DNA of 64,000 nucleotides from Polyodon spathula (taxonomy: Eukaryota > Chordata > Actinopteri > Acipenseriformes > Polyodontidae). The stretch lies in NCBI RefSeq assembly GCF_017654505.1, contig NC_054552.1, positions 30,230,915 through 30,294,914 of the forward strand, read 5' to 3'. Each line of letters starts with the position of its first letter. Positions within the stretch are counted from its first letter, which is position 1. A program made the position numbers and the translations under genes. The notes under the pieces are model-generated. The model did not search any database. It had not been told where the DNA came from and worked only from the letters and a program-made list of their open reading frames with translations. Positions 10,831-25,100 of the stretch are shown here, one piece after another.

Positions 10831-13044
10831 AGTTCAAATGGTTAAACAGTACATATTGTAACACGTTTCATTTCTAATCATAGTGTTTCTGGTTCATGAC
10901 TGGGTCATGTAAAAAATGTTCCCCCTGAAAATGTTAAAGGAGTGCTGGGTGAGAGGGGGGTTCAAGTTTTTTACATCAAACTGCAATTTGTACAATTGTA
11001 AAAAAAAAATAAAAATAAAATAAAATACTTCTGTTTATGTGAAACCTGTTTTTTTTTTTTTTTTTTTTTTTTTAACTCAAACAAAAAATGGAGCAAATAG
11101 CATTTTGATGTAAGGATACATCTGGCCCAGCTGTCTAACACTAATAAGAGTTAAACAGAATATTTAATACTATTGGTTATCACACTTAAGGCTCATACCA
11201 CTGGAAAGTAATACCGATGTTATAGGAGGTTGTGCTGCGTAATTATACAGAAGAACACACAGGAAAATGATTAGTCATTGTTATTAATATTATCATTAGC
11301 TAGGGCAGGGCAGATTGGGCAGTTCAAGCGACTGCAGCTTCCAGCAGGAAACCGGGTGGATGTAGTACATGCTGGGCTCAGGTTCCCATGAGCCTTTCAC
11401 TGGGCACTGACTGACAAAGGGCCCATTTTATGTCAACTCTGGTCCAGCTGCTACTGTTTCAGACGTCAGTCAACTTCTTTTTGGTACGCAATCGGATGTC
11501 CTTGCGACTGCAGAAAGGATATAAAAAGTAGGTTTTTTTTGGGGGGGGGGGGGGCATTTTAGTTACATGATTTTTATGGCCTCTTCGCAGGTCAGTAACT
11601 GGCATTTCTTGACTAAACTTATTCGCAAGGAAATGGGATTCCAAATCAAAACAGTAGAAATGTGAAATTATTTCAGACATTTTAAAGTAGTTATAAATCA
11701 TGTATCAATTGCAATATTGTTTGAGCTGAATTTCAGCAGCATACCGCTGGATTGGAATGTAAGCAAAGACGCATTCAAAACCTGTCCTGGTAAGCATGTT
11801 ACTCCCCTTCTATTATTCCAGTTGTGTCCCACGCAAGCTATATACCCACTCTTGTGGTATAAACATATAATAATTCCAAACAGGAGGAGTTCAAAACAAA
11901 GTGATCATGACCGATTTTAACTTGAAGGTAAGATTGACTGGTGTAATTGCATAGCCCGAAGGGATTTGATGTTCAAGCAAATTCCTTAAGTGGGACATCT
12001 TTTCATTCTTTTGACAACATGTCTGAGAAGAGTCATATATGGTACAATGTTACGGTATATTTTTGTTTCATTTCATCAAAATAATAGCGGTTTGTTCACT
12101 TTGCCACGTGGTTACACACAAATAAAATAAAATAATAAAAACCACTTCCCCTCACACCAGAAAGCAAGACAAGGATTTGGGGGCTGGAATGTAAATACGG
12201 CATGCCACAATCATTTGATTTGCAATCAAGTTAATGGATTCCATCCTTTGGACATGCAGCCAGCCTATCTGCAGCCCTTTGTTAAGTACATCTGGGTTAG
12301 GGTCATCCCTCGACAGAACATTTCTTGCTAGTCCGAAGGCTCTATTGCTAACCACATTGCCATTTGGTTGGTTATAATGAAGCTCATCATTGCTCACACT
12401 GGTACCCTGGTGAAATGCTCTAAAAATATCCAGCTGCAACTTATCGCAACTTAGCTGGATAAAGTCAACCCCTAAACCCACCAAATTAACTTAGTCCCTG
12501 AGCTGGTAGCACACCTTAAATAGAGGTCGGATTGGACTGAAGCCCAGTGAAGTGATTGTTTTACTGAAACCATCAAAAGACTTGATGGAGAACTCACGAG
12601 CAGCATGCACAACTTCTTAAATACAGCATCTCTGAAACCCTGCTAAAACAGCAGCGTTCTGTTTTTTTGCTGACCAAATTGGACCGTCTAGCAAAACCTT
12701 TGCTATTGCATGCAATCGAGTACTCACATCTCACTGACTAGAAAAGTGTCTTGCCTAAGAATAACACATTTAAGTGATTAGACTAGAGTATTGTTGGAAT
12801 GCAGACACACACAAGTATGGAATGAATATGTCCTAAAGTTAATGAGACTTCCAGGAACATTTATTTGTATTTCCTAGTTCTATAAATATCACTTTTGTTT
12901 TGCTTTTACTTCCTGCCAAAGCAACTTAAAGTCGAACAGCTCACTGTTCTTCTTTTGAGCAGCCTTTGTCTTCCACAACAGGAATGTTCTCCAGAACTGG
13001 GATGACCTGGAGCATGTGGATGTGATTTTCAGAATAGTCAAGTA

Positions 13045-13160
13045 CAGTAGTCTCTGCGTATAGGAACACTGCCTAAGGGAACACCCTTGTGGTGAAACAG
13101 ATTTTTCCCATTGTAAATGTTCTGGCTAAAGGAAACGGAACTTTTCTTAAAAGAACACCT
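13045..13160. mobile_element. Possible pogo/Tigger-type DNA transposon terminus
   Basis: The dinucleotide TA is followed by CAGTAGTCTCTGCGTATAGG and a stretch about unpaired 'upstream' bases typical of Tigger-like termini (CAGTAGTC start next to a TA target). No matching opposite end was found, so this may be a solo fragment or chance. Confidence 0.3.
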
Positions 13161-14633
13161 TCTTGACATAAAGATTCTGAAATTATTTGGATTCACTACC
13201 AATACCAAGATAAATTGTATCAGCTGGGAACGAAGGAGATTGTTTTTAAAGTTAGCATTTTTTATTTTGTTGCTAAATGGTTAATGTGTGTGTCTCCACT
13301 TCATGTTCCTCCTCACTGTTTTCTTTTCTCTGTCAGCAGGGTTGTGACATCACTTCATACTGTATCTATCTTAGCCACCCTTGTTGGCGACCGAACTTCA
13401 CTGGGGCTGTAGGGAAAGGTCCACTCGTGCCACAGTGTGATGTAGTAGGCATTCTTGTTAGGATGACCAAACACAACAGAAAGGCTTTTGCAGTTGGAAC
13501 GGACAGTTGTCCTTTTATTATCAAAAATAAAGAAAATCAAGAAGAAAACAAAACAAAAAACCTAGCTCTCTTCAAGCACTAATTATACATACTTTAAGGG
13601 CAAATCTAAAGTATAGGGAAAGGATTAACCTTTTAGTCTTTTTTTTTTTTTTTTTTTTTAACAAACCAATCCATAGTCCAGTATATACATACAATTGATT
13701 AATTTCTCCCAGCTGTTTCCAATTGTTTGGAAACTGGCTGCCATTTTGGATCTGAAACCTTCTCAGTGGTGGCAGAGCCAAGATGGACACAACCTCCCTC
13801 AACACCCCCAGGTCCTAAAGAGTGTAGGCTCCACCCATTGATATACACTCCTTCACACACAGGTTAAAGAAGAACCAAATTAAACTCTATGAAAATCTGG
13901 AGAAGAATAGCAGTAAAATAGGCTAGAGCTCGTTCAGACTCTTCCAGAGTGCTGCTCTATGCTTTTAAACAGTATTTAAAATCTTGATATTGCCAAAGTA
14001 AAGTATGTTTTCTTTTTGAAAATTGCCCAGCCCAACTATAAATATACTTTGGTGACTGGGTGGAATAACTATAGATTCAGTCACTGACTGAATTTATCAA
14101 ATGTTACTTAGTTTACCTGGCATTAAACATAGAATCCCCAAAAAGTAGTGACTGAAACAGCAGGAGAATGAAGCATCAAACGTTCAACATCGTAGTCATA
14201 GCGTGTATAGGGTCTTTAGTACATTTTCAGCAGAACTGCAATGTAAAGAATGAACGAGGTTGTCCAGCAGTTTGTTAGGGGATACACAGCTGTTTGTTTT
14301 TCCTTGTGGTTTGAGATCCTTGAGATTCTGTGCATGCTCTTAGACGCACTTGATGACTACCAAAGCGTCTGTGCAGAGCATGCTGATATTTCTAACATGA
14401 TCTTACTCTACAACAATGCTTACATGGCTGGAGTGGTGACTTGGATGATTGTATAATAGCTTATTTATACCACAGGTATTTATACAACTCCAAGACAGAA
14501 CAGCATTATCAAGTTTAAAGTAAATGTGTTGCACATGTTTGGAATGGGCTGATGCAGCGAAATGCCACAACAACAATAAAAACAGTACCTGCTGTATAGT
14601 CACTGATAGTAACTTATTTTTGTATAACTGCTG

Positions 14634-14727
14634 GTTTCACAGACCCTGATTAGCACTAATCTTGGACTACCTAAGGTTACTTTAGGTAAGATCATTCAAG
14701 ATTAGTGCTAATTGGGGTCTGTGAAAC
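14634..14727. mobile_element. 94-bp palindromic MITE (copy 1)
   Basis: The element starts GTTTCACAGACCCTGATTAG and ends CTAATTGGGGTCTGTGAAAC. Its two halves are inverted repeats of about 38 bases around a short centre (CTAAGGTTACTTTAGG). The flanks share TGCTG on either side, a possible target duplication. A second, more diverged copy lies at 48532-48615. I cannot name the family. Confidence 0.75.
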
Positions 14728-16344
14728 TTGCTGTTGGTTTGGTAAATTCTAGTAAAGATGGGAGCAAACATCTAACTCAGCTGCCCCCACAAGCACAGTG
14801 GCCCGTTTTGCGTGGAGGTGTCAGGAGGATATTTGGCTGTGGTTAAAGGCTAAGGGAAAGGGCTCCTGACTGGAATAACAATTATAACTTTCTACTGCCT
14901 TAAGCCACTGTACTAAGCTAAGGTCACAGCTGTCAGCATCTGTACTCGTGTGTTTGTTTGACTTCCGCCTCCATGTAAAAGGCACGCGTGTGGTTTTAAT
15001 GCATGCCTGTACTAAATTCTCTGCCATGATTCTGTCAAAATTATACTGACAATGCTAATTAAATGCTAATTATGTTAATTACATCAAAGTATCTTTATTT
15101 TGGTAAATTAGAGTCTTTTGTGCATGAATAACTGCAGGCACAGTGTTATTAAATAAAACAAAAAGCTTTTAAGATTTTCAAGAGACACCATGTGAATTTT
15201 TGGATAACAGAAAGGATGGGTTGCAGCACCATTTACCGAAGACCGCAAGTCAAGTGCTTTATGTTTTTCAAATATCAGCGGCCTACGCCTGTTGTGTAGC
15301 TTCCTTAGCCCACTGCTTAATTACCCCTGCTCACGTATTGTTTGTTTTATCAACCTTGCAAAACCAGTGACCGCAGAATTCCAGGGTTTGTGACTGTCAG
15401 CTCCAAGGTAATGAGGACAGCAGAGAGCAATGTTTTTTTTTTTTTTTTTTATTTTATTTTCCCCATCTACGCAAATCCTTCTTTTATTGCTTCTGGTAAA
15501 TGACCTTCAGTTGTTCTGCTGCGTTAAGGAAAGAAATTATGAAAATGGCAATAAAATGACTTCCAGGACAAATCCTGACTTGCACACAACAGAACAGCCG
15601 GATACTTGATTCAGTGACATCTGTTACTGCCCCATGGAGTGAAAGGTCAGCTAAAGGAAATGTCTCATTTGAGGTAAGAGCTGATGCACTGACTTCTGTG
15701 AGAATCTGAGAAATAGGAAGCCACTCTGTTGTAATAACACTGGACTGACAATACAGTTTTAACCTTTTGCTATCCTTCTGCTTCGCAATGCTGCTTCTAA
15801 ATGTCTTAAATGTAATTTGACCTAATATGCAAATATTAAAACATATATTGTAGGCTATATTGTTACCGGTGTCGTTTACACTTTAAAGATTTATTCTGCT
15901 AAAACTGTGGCAAGCATTGAGTTTGTAACTGGTAGCAGGAATTCCAGAGTCTGTCTGGTACTGACAGTAATCTGATTATAGTTTTCATCCCCTCCAAAAA
16001 TGTGAGAAAGTTAGGGAGTTTAAAGCAGGGAGATTACTGCTAGACAGACCCAAGGTGGGATTTAAATTGACGCAGGTAGAGAGTACTGCTGAATAAAAAC
16101 TGTATTATTCACATTTTATGTCATAACAAAAATATCTATTTAGGTATGGTAAGACTATGTCCCATGACTGAGACAACTCCCATATCATGTGTACCATGCC
16201 AGAGACTGTACTGACCACTAGGTGTCAGCAAATTAGAGCAAGCTATTGTTTAACTGAAAGCTTTGTCATCCAGGTATGGAGGAGCAGCCACTGGGAGCAG
16301 TCTCTGCATGGCTTAATTCACAAATGGTGATCCTTACTGTTTTT

Positions 16345-16430
16345 TAATACAAATTACAATACAATACAAATGTATTTTTATATAGCGCCCTTCACCCCAT
16401 GGCATCCCAGAGCGCTGTACAAAGTTAAAA
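16345..16430. mobile_element. SINE/LINE 3'-tail-like fragment
   Basis: The segment TTTTTATATAGCGCCCTTCA followed by CATCCCAGAGCGCTGTACAA contains the paired GCGC motifs common at the 3' ends of fish LINE/SINE families. Only the tail is recognisable. Family and exact ends are not certain. Confidence 0.4.
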
Positions 16431-19400
16431 CAAAATAGCTCAAATATACAATACAGTCCAGTTACAACCATTATTATTGAATAATACTGCAATGTAAAGG
16501 GGCTTCCAGAATGCTTCACAGGTGCAGTCAGCTTCCAAGTGCAAATACTGCACCACTGCCACCAGCACAGGGAAAGAGGTTTCGTATGTATGAAAAATGA
16601 AAATTACCAGTGAAACCACTGCATTAAGGGTACAGGATATGTAATATTTTTCTTCTTTGTTCTAGGAATGTAATTATTTATTTTCCCAGGGAAAACATAA
16701 TTTACTGTCTCCTGTTTCTAAATAGCCCTGGTAAGTGGGTGGCACACTGACATTGTGTAATCTGTGTTTTATATTTTAAAACAACATATGTACATTAGCT
16801 TACAAAATAGCCATGTTAAAGTGTTCACTTAGCAAGTAATGGACATGACACATTGTGTAACTGGTGTTGAGTAGTACAGATGTGCTCACTATTTATCATC
16901 TCAGTTTATATATTATTGGTGAAACAAAGAGATGTTTAGCTTTTGTTGAACATTTAAAAGAAGTTTTAGGGTTTACTCCAGGGCATCTCCTTTTGCTAAA
17001 CTTTTCAACACAGATGGACATCCCACTGATGACATCACAGTTTGTGGAATGTTCCACTGCTTCAGCAAACATGTTACCAGGAAAGTAAAAGAACACTTCA
17101 AAGGCACCTCAGAGCCTCCTGGGAGCCTACAATTCTGTTTTTTCTTCATTAAGTATTTCTAGTGTTTGGTGATTCTCCTGTTGGATCCAGATTCTCATTA
17201 GAAAGAGCTGTTTTTTTAATTCTCTGTAAATATTTTATTACTGATATGTTTTCATTTTACAGCTCATAAATCAAATATTTTCATATCTCTCGTCTGTTTT
17301 CTTTTTAACTAAATATTTAGACTCGTAGTGATTTTGTTTTTTCAGACAAAAAAATGTTTTCATTTAAAAGCCATGCTGATTTTTTTCTTATCCTAGGATA
17401 CTCTTTATTTACTTGAACATTGGTCAAATAAACAGAAAGCACTCTCCATAGCCATGTGTTTGTTTGAAATACCTGAGGCAAGCCGTACTGCAATATCAGC
17501 ACTTCAGAACACATGGTGAGCAGGTCCAAGTATTTGATTATTCTTTATTAAAAAAAGAATGTAGACAGGGTTGAACATTGTGTGAAATAACATAATAGAT
17601 GTACACGTATATTTAATTACTGAAACTACTGCTTCCTGCTCTTTAAAGCTTCAGAATGGTTACCCCTGGTTACTTGCCTTGGGGTCCAGTTTGTTTCAAG
17701 GGTGCATAGCTGCAAAAGGAAAGCATGAACATCCAATCTCCATGCTGGTTCAAATTTTAGGAAGCCTCTATCCTTGCTGTGACACCCCTAAGGCTCTAAT
17801 CAATTTCCAAAGAAATGACTATCTCATTACAGTATGAGGGGGCAGAACCCTGGGCTCATTTATCGCAATACAGCACTGTGCAGCCACTTCAGGTTAGCTA
17901 TGCGTGCAAGAGCCATTTCAACTCACACAGCCTGCAGCATACACCTTGGGCTGTCAGCCAAGAATTATAATGTAGCTTGTCACGTTTGGCAGGAAACTTT
18001 TTAGTAGCTTTATTTCTTTAAAGCAGGTCCCCATAGTCAAGATTCCAATGTTAGAGGGATGTATGTTATTGGAATTCATATATTATAATTTCCCTTTCAA
18101 GCAGTGTGCGGCTTATTGTAATGAATTAAAACTGAGCACTGAGTGTTAGTTACTCTTCATAAACCACAACATGTTTTTTTGTTTTTTTATAGCAACACTT
18201 TCATGATGCTGGTTTTGGCCATCTGTGTAGAACACAGCAAATTAAACTTCAACCGCAAACCCACAATAGTTAACAAAGTTTTAAGTAACATACCAAATAT
18301 AGCAAGTTAGAAATCTGTAATATTCATAGATGAAAAGGATGTATTTATTGTACTCGGCTCCCTTGTGGAAACTGAACGGCTACACTATGCAGTCCTAATT
18401 CATAACGCCCACTTGCACAAACTTGCACAAAGAAAATGTAATAATCAAACCCATAAATTATCAGTCATACAAAAATGTGATTGAATGGTGCCTGGTGTCC
18501 AAACCCATACTTGCAGAAGTAGCAGCACCAAAACAACTGCACTATTCAGAAAGCAATACAGCTGAAATATAACCCCACAGGAATGCTCTTCATTTGTCCA
18601 TCAGGATAGACACAACACAGAATGAGAAATTAGGATGGACTATTATTTATATGGACACTGTATGACTGTAGAACTAGCAGGAATCTAATGTATCACATTC
18701 CTAATATACCATTCTACAACCACTGAGCCAACCCAGTGCATAAAAAGAATTCCAAGCATGGCCACAAGGAAAGCCTTATGACAAATCACATGATTCAGAC
18801 AAACAACCCTACACACATACTTTGTCAATGCTTGTGTTAGTTAGTGTTGTGGACCTACCTGACCTCAATAACACATATTGTGCTTACCTGTGCATAGTTC
18901 AAAGAAATGTAAGACTTTAGAAACAGGATCAGAATAATCCTGTAAACATGCTAATAATGAATAACCAGCTCTTTTTGAGGAGATCTGTATCTCTAAACAC
19001 TGGCAAGGAAGCTGTAAAGTGATTCTGGCCTTCTAATGAATGGGATGCATTGTCATTTCTTTTTAAACATACTGCCATGCTCTCTCGAGTCTAGAAAAAG
19101 TTAAGAGTGCCCAGTTATTTTACTCTTGTTGTTCTCTATTGGGAATGTACCCTGTTTATGTTCCCTCACCAGAGAAACTCCCCAAAACAGCTCATGAGAC
19201 TGAAGGTCAGTGGATGTCCCTCCGATCGCATAGCCAGGACACAAGCCTGAATTTTAAACAAGAAGGAAACAAATAAATACAGGCATTGGTTTCTCCTTCA
19301 AAAAGTCTACAGTTCCCCATATATATATTTTGTCAGCTTTATAACAAATATGTTGATAGAAGTTTTTCTTGTTCCAACCCTATAACAATGTTCTCCTTCA

Positions 19401-21636
19401 TACTTAATATCTTTACAAAAACAAGACATTCGATAGGAAAAATTTATATTTTCCCACCGAGAAAAAAAAAAACAAAAAACAATTCCCACTATATAAACTG
19501 CACAGGAATTTGCACTGGAGGCGAGCATATCTTCTTGAGCAACTGACATGAACCTGCTTGACCTGTAAATACAATGGGCCATTGAACAATAAACCACAAC
19601 AGAGAACAGAAATTAGTGAAATCGGGTTAAAACAGTCTGTGATACAACCTGAAAGTAATTGAAATAATTTTCTCTGGAATAACCTAATCATGAACTGGTG
19701 CTTAAACTTGGATGTTTTGTGATGTCTGTGCTTTGAATAAAGTTTGTGGAGGGGGGAAAATAAAACTTCCACCACCCAGAAACAGACTGATTATGTATAT
19801 TGAAGAGTCAAGACTAATTAGATCAATTTTTCTATGAAATGCGAATACAGAAGTAAATCACAATGCTGATAATCATTGTTATTATTCATCCTCTGAACAG
19901 GAAACATCTAATTTCTCCTTAATTTGATAGATCAACTTTTGGCATAAAAGTGGATACCTGCGTATGTTAAATGTGGTTTAGGGCATATTTTGGAAGCATG
20001 TTGGTGAGAATGTGTTAAACTATTACTGTGTAATGTGTGGGATCAGCACAAAGTGAGTGAAGTCTGGAAGGAATGCTACATACACTTGGCATGAGTTACA
20101 ACAAAGCAAAAACAGAAGAAAAACCCTCACACTCACTATTAAACATGGAACAGCTTTGTTTCATCTTAGACTTTTCAGATAAAATAAAGAAATAAAATAA
20201 AACAAATCAACAAACAAAAGGCAAACAAGTTGAAACAAAGGGATCGGCTGTAGAGATGTTTGCTGCACAAAAGGGGGCTGGAAACAAGTCGATTTTTAAA
20301 TGACAGGCATATTTTACATTGTTAATTAAAAAAACAAAGTATTGTATTACATTGGACAACCAAGACACCCACAAAACATGGTTTTTACTCTTGAATCTGA
20401 CGTATTATTCAGAGACACTGGCATGTATTACAATCGGCTATTTTTTAGGTTCCTCCAATTTTTGAATTTTGACTTAATAAAAGCATTATAGATTTTGTAG
20501 TTCATGCAGTACACGAAACAGAACAGAAGCAAATAATGTATTTATTTTTGGTTCAGCCCTCAGGGACATCACCCCTGCCGACCTCAGCTAGGTGTGTCTA
20601 CAAAACAAACAAAAAAAAAAAAACTGATTTTGTAAAGAGATGGTATGCGAAGGCTGTCTAGCAACGAGGAGAGGGGGAGGGGATCCTCGACCAAGTAATG
20701 AGGTATTGATGTTTTTTTTTAATGGTTGAGTGTAGCAATAGGGGAGACTGGTGGTTTGACTTTGAGAGGCTCTGAAATACCATTTATTTTCTTTTAAACA
20801 AAGCACTTCTCAGTTTCATATGTATTAAAAAAGTAAGAAAGTATTGAAAACAATAGTGGCAGCAGATTTCAAATAGCCGCCTTACCAGTTACCTACGCAA
20901 TGCTTTTTTCCCATTAACATTTAACAATACTTATTAACATCATTCATCAATCTAATTTAATCAGATGCATTATTTGTATTATTTGTCTTTGGTTGCAGTA
21001 TTTAGCACTACGCAAAGAGTTACCTCCCAAGTTTGTGTCACTTTTCAATTATATTAGCATCTTTTTGAGCAGTAGGACAGGATTCAGGCTGACAACTCAA
21101 TAATCACACTGTCCTGCAGTACAGTATAGCAGCGTTATAAACAAAACAAAAACAATAAATATGCTGAAAAGCATCTACTTTAAGCGTCGTAGTTATACGC
21201 GTGATATAAATAACAGATATGGACAAGTAAACGCTCCACATGCAGCGCCGCCGAGGTGTAGTTGTTCAATGGAAATAATAATACAAGATTAGCATTAAGC
21301 GCAATGCTTCTAATGCAGCTGGAGAAGGATATCCGCCGTCTAACCCGGAAGCTGTGTGTAAGAAGGTAGCCTTGTGTCGCGTTAGTGCTGCGGATGCTTG
21401 CTTTGTGTTTTTGCAATTTTCTTTTCTCAAATAATAATATCAATACTAACCATTTAACGTACCTAGTAGCAGCAGTTTTCTACGGCTTCTGAACGGTCTG
21501 TAGAAGCTATGGTGTCAAGGAGCATTTGATCGTGTTTGTTTTTATTCTGTCGCTTTTTTATGTTTGCGCTTATCATTATAATTGAATTGCTTCGCTGTTG
21601 TAGGGAAGGAGGTTAGATTGGTTACACCTTGTCTCC

Positions 21637-22124
21637 ATGCCAGAGCAAGGCCCCAGGATGAATGGTTTCTCACTTAGTGAGCTCTGCTGGCTGTTCTGTT
21701 GCCCGCCCTGCCCGAGCCGGATCGCGTCCAAGCTCGCTTTTCTCCCCCCCGAGCCCACTTACTCGGTGCTGACAGACGAGGCTAATGCGACGTCCAGTCT
21801 TCACTTGAATGAGCGGGCTGACTGGCAGTACTCCCAGCGGGAACTGGACGCTGTCGAGGTGTTCCACACCCGAACGAGTCGGGGGAACCGGGTCGGCTGC
21901 ATGTTTGTCCGCTGTGCACCCAACAGCCGCTACACCCTGCTTTTTTCCCACGGCAACGCAGTCGACTTGGGCCAGATGTGCAGCTTCTACATCGGTCTCG
22001 GATCCAGGATAAACTGCAACATCTTCTCCTACGATTACTCGGGCTACGGCGTCAGTTCTGGCAAACCGTCAGAGAAGAACCTGTATGCTGACATTGAGGC
22101 AGCTTGGCAGGTGTTAAGAACAAA
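21637..22124 (+). CDS. ABHD17C: ABHD17C exon 1 (start codon)
   Basis: The exon encodes residues 1-162 plus two bases of codon 163, with donor GTAAGT. The first ATG fits the family's conserved N-terminus. A second ATG seven codons on (MNGFSL) would remove only the first residues. The exon is markedly richer in G+C and CpG than its surroundings. Confidence 0.97.
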
Positions 22125-25100
22125 GTAAGTATTAGTGTTATGTTATGGAAACATTTTAATTTAGTTTTATTTTTATAGATGGTTTGAACTGTTTCTTGTC
22201 ATATGAAAGAGATTTTAATCGTCTACATTCCATTCAATTACTGTTGTGAAGGAACACCTCCCCCATCTGTAAATTTGCCATGGTTACCGTTGTCAACTCT
22301 ACCACATTGAACCACTGCATTTTGCTCTTACTCTTATAATAGTAACCCTGCTACGGTTTACCGGTGTTCTTTAAAGTATATTTTGCTCAATGCTTGTATT
22401 AATAGCAAAAAGCTACATAATTTTTAATATAATTATTCTGGTCTTAATGTAGATGACCTAGTCATTTTGATGGCTTACAAAGAATACTGTAGCTTGGATT
22501 AGGATTTGGGTCCATTTATTTAAAAAAAAAAAAAACAATCCAATTAATTAAAGTGAATGGGAATTGATATTTTAGAGACCTCAATTGTCGTGATTGTTCA
22601 ACTGCATTCATTTGAAGCCAATTTAATTGACTTACAGTGACTTCAATTGAAGTAATTTGTTGCTACTATGAGAAGCTCATTTGAACAGAATACTTCTAAT
22701 TGTCATTTTGATCAGTGATGTGTAGGGATTCATTAAAAGGGAATGGGAATTTGAATTGCCCCCAGCCCTGGCTGGGATGATAGCCTATGATGACCTCCAG
22801 GAATGACACTTTTTATATTTTAGTCTTTTTAAATAAACATGGAAAGGGTTATAGTATTTTTTTAAACCTACATGTAAACTATATCTGTTTATTCTCACAA
22901 TAGTATTGAAAGACCAATACCAGGCTTGTATGAAAGCATCTGCTATGTCACTGAGATAAAAAGCAAGGAAGGGCAACAGCTGACTTGTGGTCAGGTCACT
23001 TATAGACTGGAGGCCCCACTTACTGATTCATCCCTTGAAATCAGGCTATGAGAGGGTGTGGAATTGGGAGTGTAATTTTTAAAAGAATGACATCCTGCTA
23101 AAACTGGACAGTGATCTAAGAACACTTGACTTTATAAACCACATAGCCTCATGCATTTGGTATAGCTGTATTTGCCAATATAGAGCTTCAAATGTTTAGA
23201 ATTGCAAGGATGCTAAATGCTCTATCTTTGATTCTTGTTTATAACTCAGCTGGTCATAAACAAAGAAGATAACCTCTACAACTGTGCCTATAGTATCATA
23301 GCAGAGTTGACTATACACAGCTTAATGTTGTGGAAAGAAAGTTCAGCTGATGATATAATGCAGTACAGATGGACGCTATCCTGTTCAGACCTTTGCCACG
23401 GTGGCTTTGTGTGTGCAATGATTTTCCTTTATTTACCTTCCTGGTATTGGCTAGGGGAAACATTTCAGTGAGTTGTAAATGTATTTATTGTGTCCTTTTA
23501 AAAATACAGAGAACATGGCATCCGCTTTTTGGACCCTGTAATCTCAGCATTATTATCTTGTTTATTTTGGATACAAGTATTCAGTTTAATTGTGCTATGC
23601 ACTGTTGCTGATATACTTTCAGTTCCACACTCACTGCTTGAGACTACAAGTCTCTTGTTTTTTAAGGTTAGGGACATGAATAAATTAAACTAATCCAGTC
23701 TCCTACTAACACAAGTTTCCATACTAGACTTTTCATGTGGAACTTGAAATAAATACCTTAAATGTATAATTTAAAAAATGTAAAACCTGGTTGCACTTGC
23801 TGCACACTGCCTGTAAGGAATTGAATATGAACATTTGGTAGTACTAAGCATCTACTGTATCAAGGGTGAATTCTGGTTTGTTTGGAAGGTCTATTTCATT
23901 GCATTGCTAGTGCCAATTGCGCTAGTGCACTGGGGTTTGAGATCTGTCCTCTATCGCTGCAGGAAGAGTGGTGGGGGGGAAAAAAAACCAAAAACATAAG
24001 TGCTCTGGCTTTTCTGTTCCGTACCACATCATGGACCGGTATTGCTGTGTTAACTGTTTGACAGCGTGGGCAATAATCCTTACACTGTCAGCGTACTAGA
24101 GTGGACATTTTGAAAAGAACTTTGAAACAGGCTTTAAGTGTAAAAAGTTGTTATGATGTTAACAATGAAAATGAAAATATAAATTACACGTATGTTATTT
24201 AAACAGTAACACTTGGATGTGTGACACTATTTTTCAGAACCCCTCTACTTACTCTTTAAATGTATTAAATTTGAATTAGTAGGACTGGGGTGTTAAATTC
24301 TCAACATTGCTCTAACCGCATACTTGGTTTAATATAGACTGCCAAAAATAGGTGCTAATGAGGGTTATGACAGTTGGCTCTATATTTTGCCTGTGGCTGC
24401 CAATGGAAGCATGTCAGAGATTGTTTGGGTTAATAAAAGCACACTTGATTTTGCTAGGGGAAAACGAAATCGGTTTCTGCTTGCTAACTGATTTTTTGTG
24501 GAGTATATAAAATATGTGGAAAGTTTGATTGCTGCAGTGGTATGTAACTGCGTACTGTGTGTGCATTGCATTGTTTTTCTCTGAACATGAAAATATCAGA
24601 TCGCCTAGTTTCATAATAATATAGATGGTAAAAGAACATCATACCATGCATCATGTGCAGTTACTGGAAAGCCCACAGATTGTTATTGGAGTACAGAAAT
24701 GTCCTGAGGGAAGACAGAGGTCAATGGAAATTATATTAACTGTGCTGCAAACTTGCTATACTGGAGTAAAAGGTCCACCTTTCTGTCACCTTTTACTTTG
24801 AATTAATTTTCTTCATTCCCTGGTTTCTACAGTGCCTTGCCAAAATAGTTTTCTTGGTGAACTTAAACGTAACTATAGGAATTATTAAATTGAAAAATTC
24901 AAACTACTTGACTAAAGAATGTTATATTTGCCCAATTAGATTAACGAGTCAGGTTATCCGTAGCACTGAAGTTTGTTTGTCCTAAATTCAAACATTATTC
25001 CAGTGCAGGCACGGTAGGTCTTGAGACTGAATTTACAAAGTTTTGGATGGATTGTTACTTTAGTCCTATCAGCATGTGTTAATTATTACACAAAGGTTTT

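Larger units (their letters stand above)
10850..21400. other. Intergenic region between ARNT2 and ABHD17C
   Basis: About 10.5 kb with no exon I can support. It holds a T-run at 11050-11073, a G-run near 11540, a possible pogo/Tigger-type terminus at 13045, a T-run near 13638, a 94-bp palindromic MITE at 14634-14727, a T-run near 15435 and a SINE/LINE tail fragment at 16345-16430. A 110-codon minus-strand frame at 12152-12484 has no recognisable features. Confidence 0.6.

Noticed and set aside
12152..12484. Minus-strand open frame of 110 codons
   Set aside because: No recognisable motif, no splice context and ordinary intergenic base composition. It may be a chance frame or an unrecognised repeat fragment.
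21670..21951. Minus-strand open frame inside ABHD17C exon 1
   Set aside because: It is the antisense shadow of a G+C-rich coding exon whose + strand reading is clearly ABHD17C.
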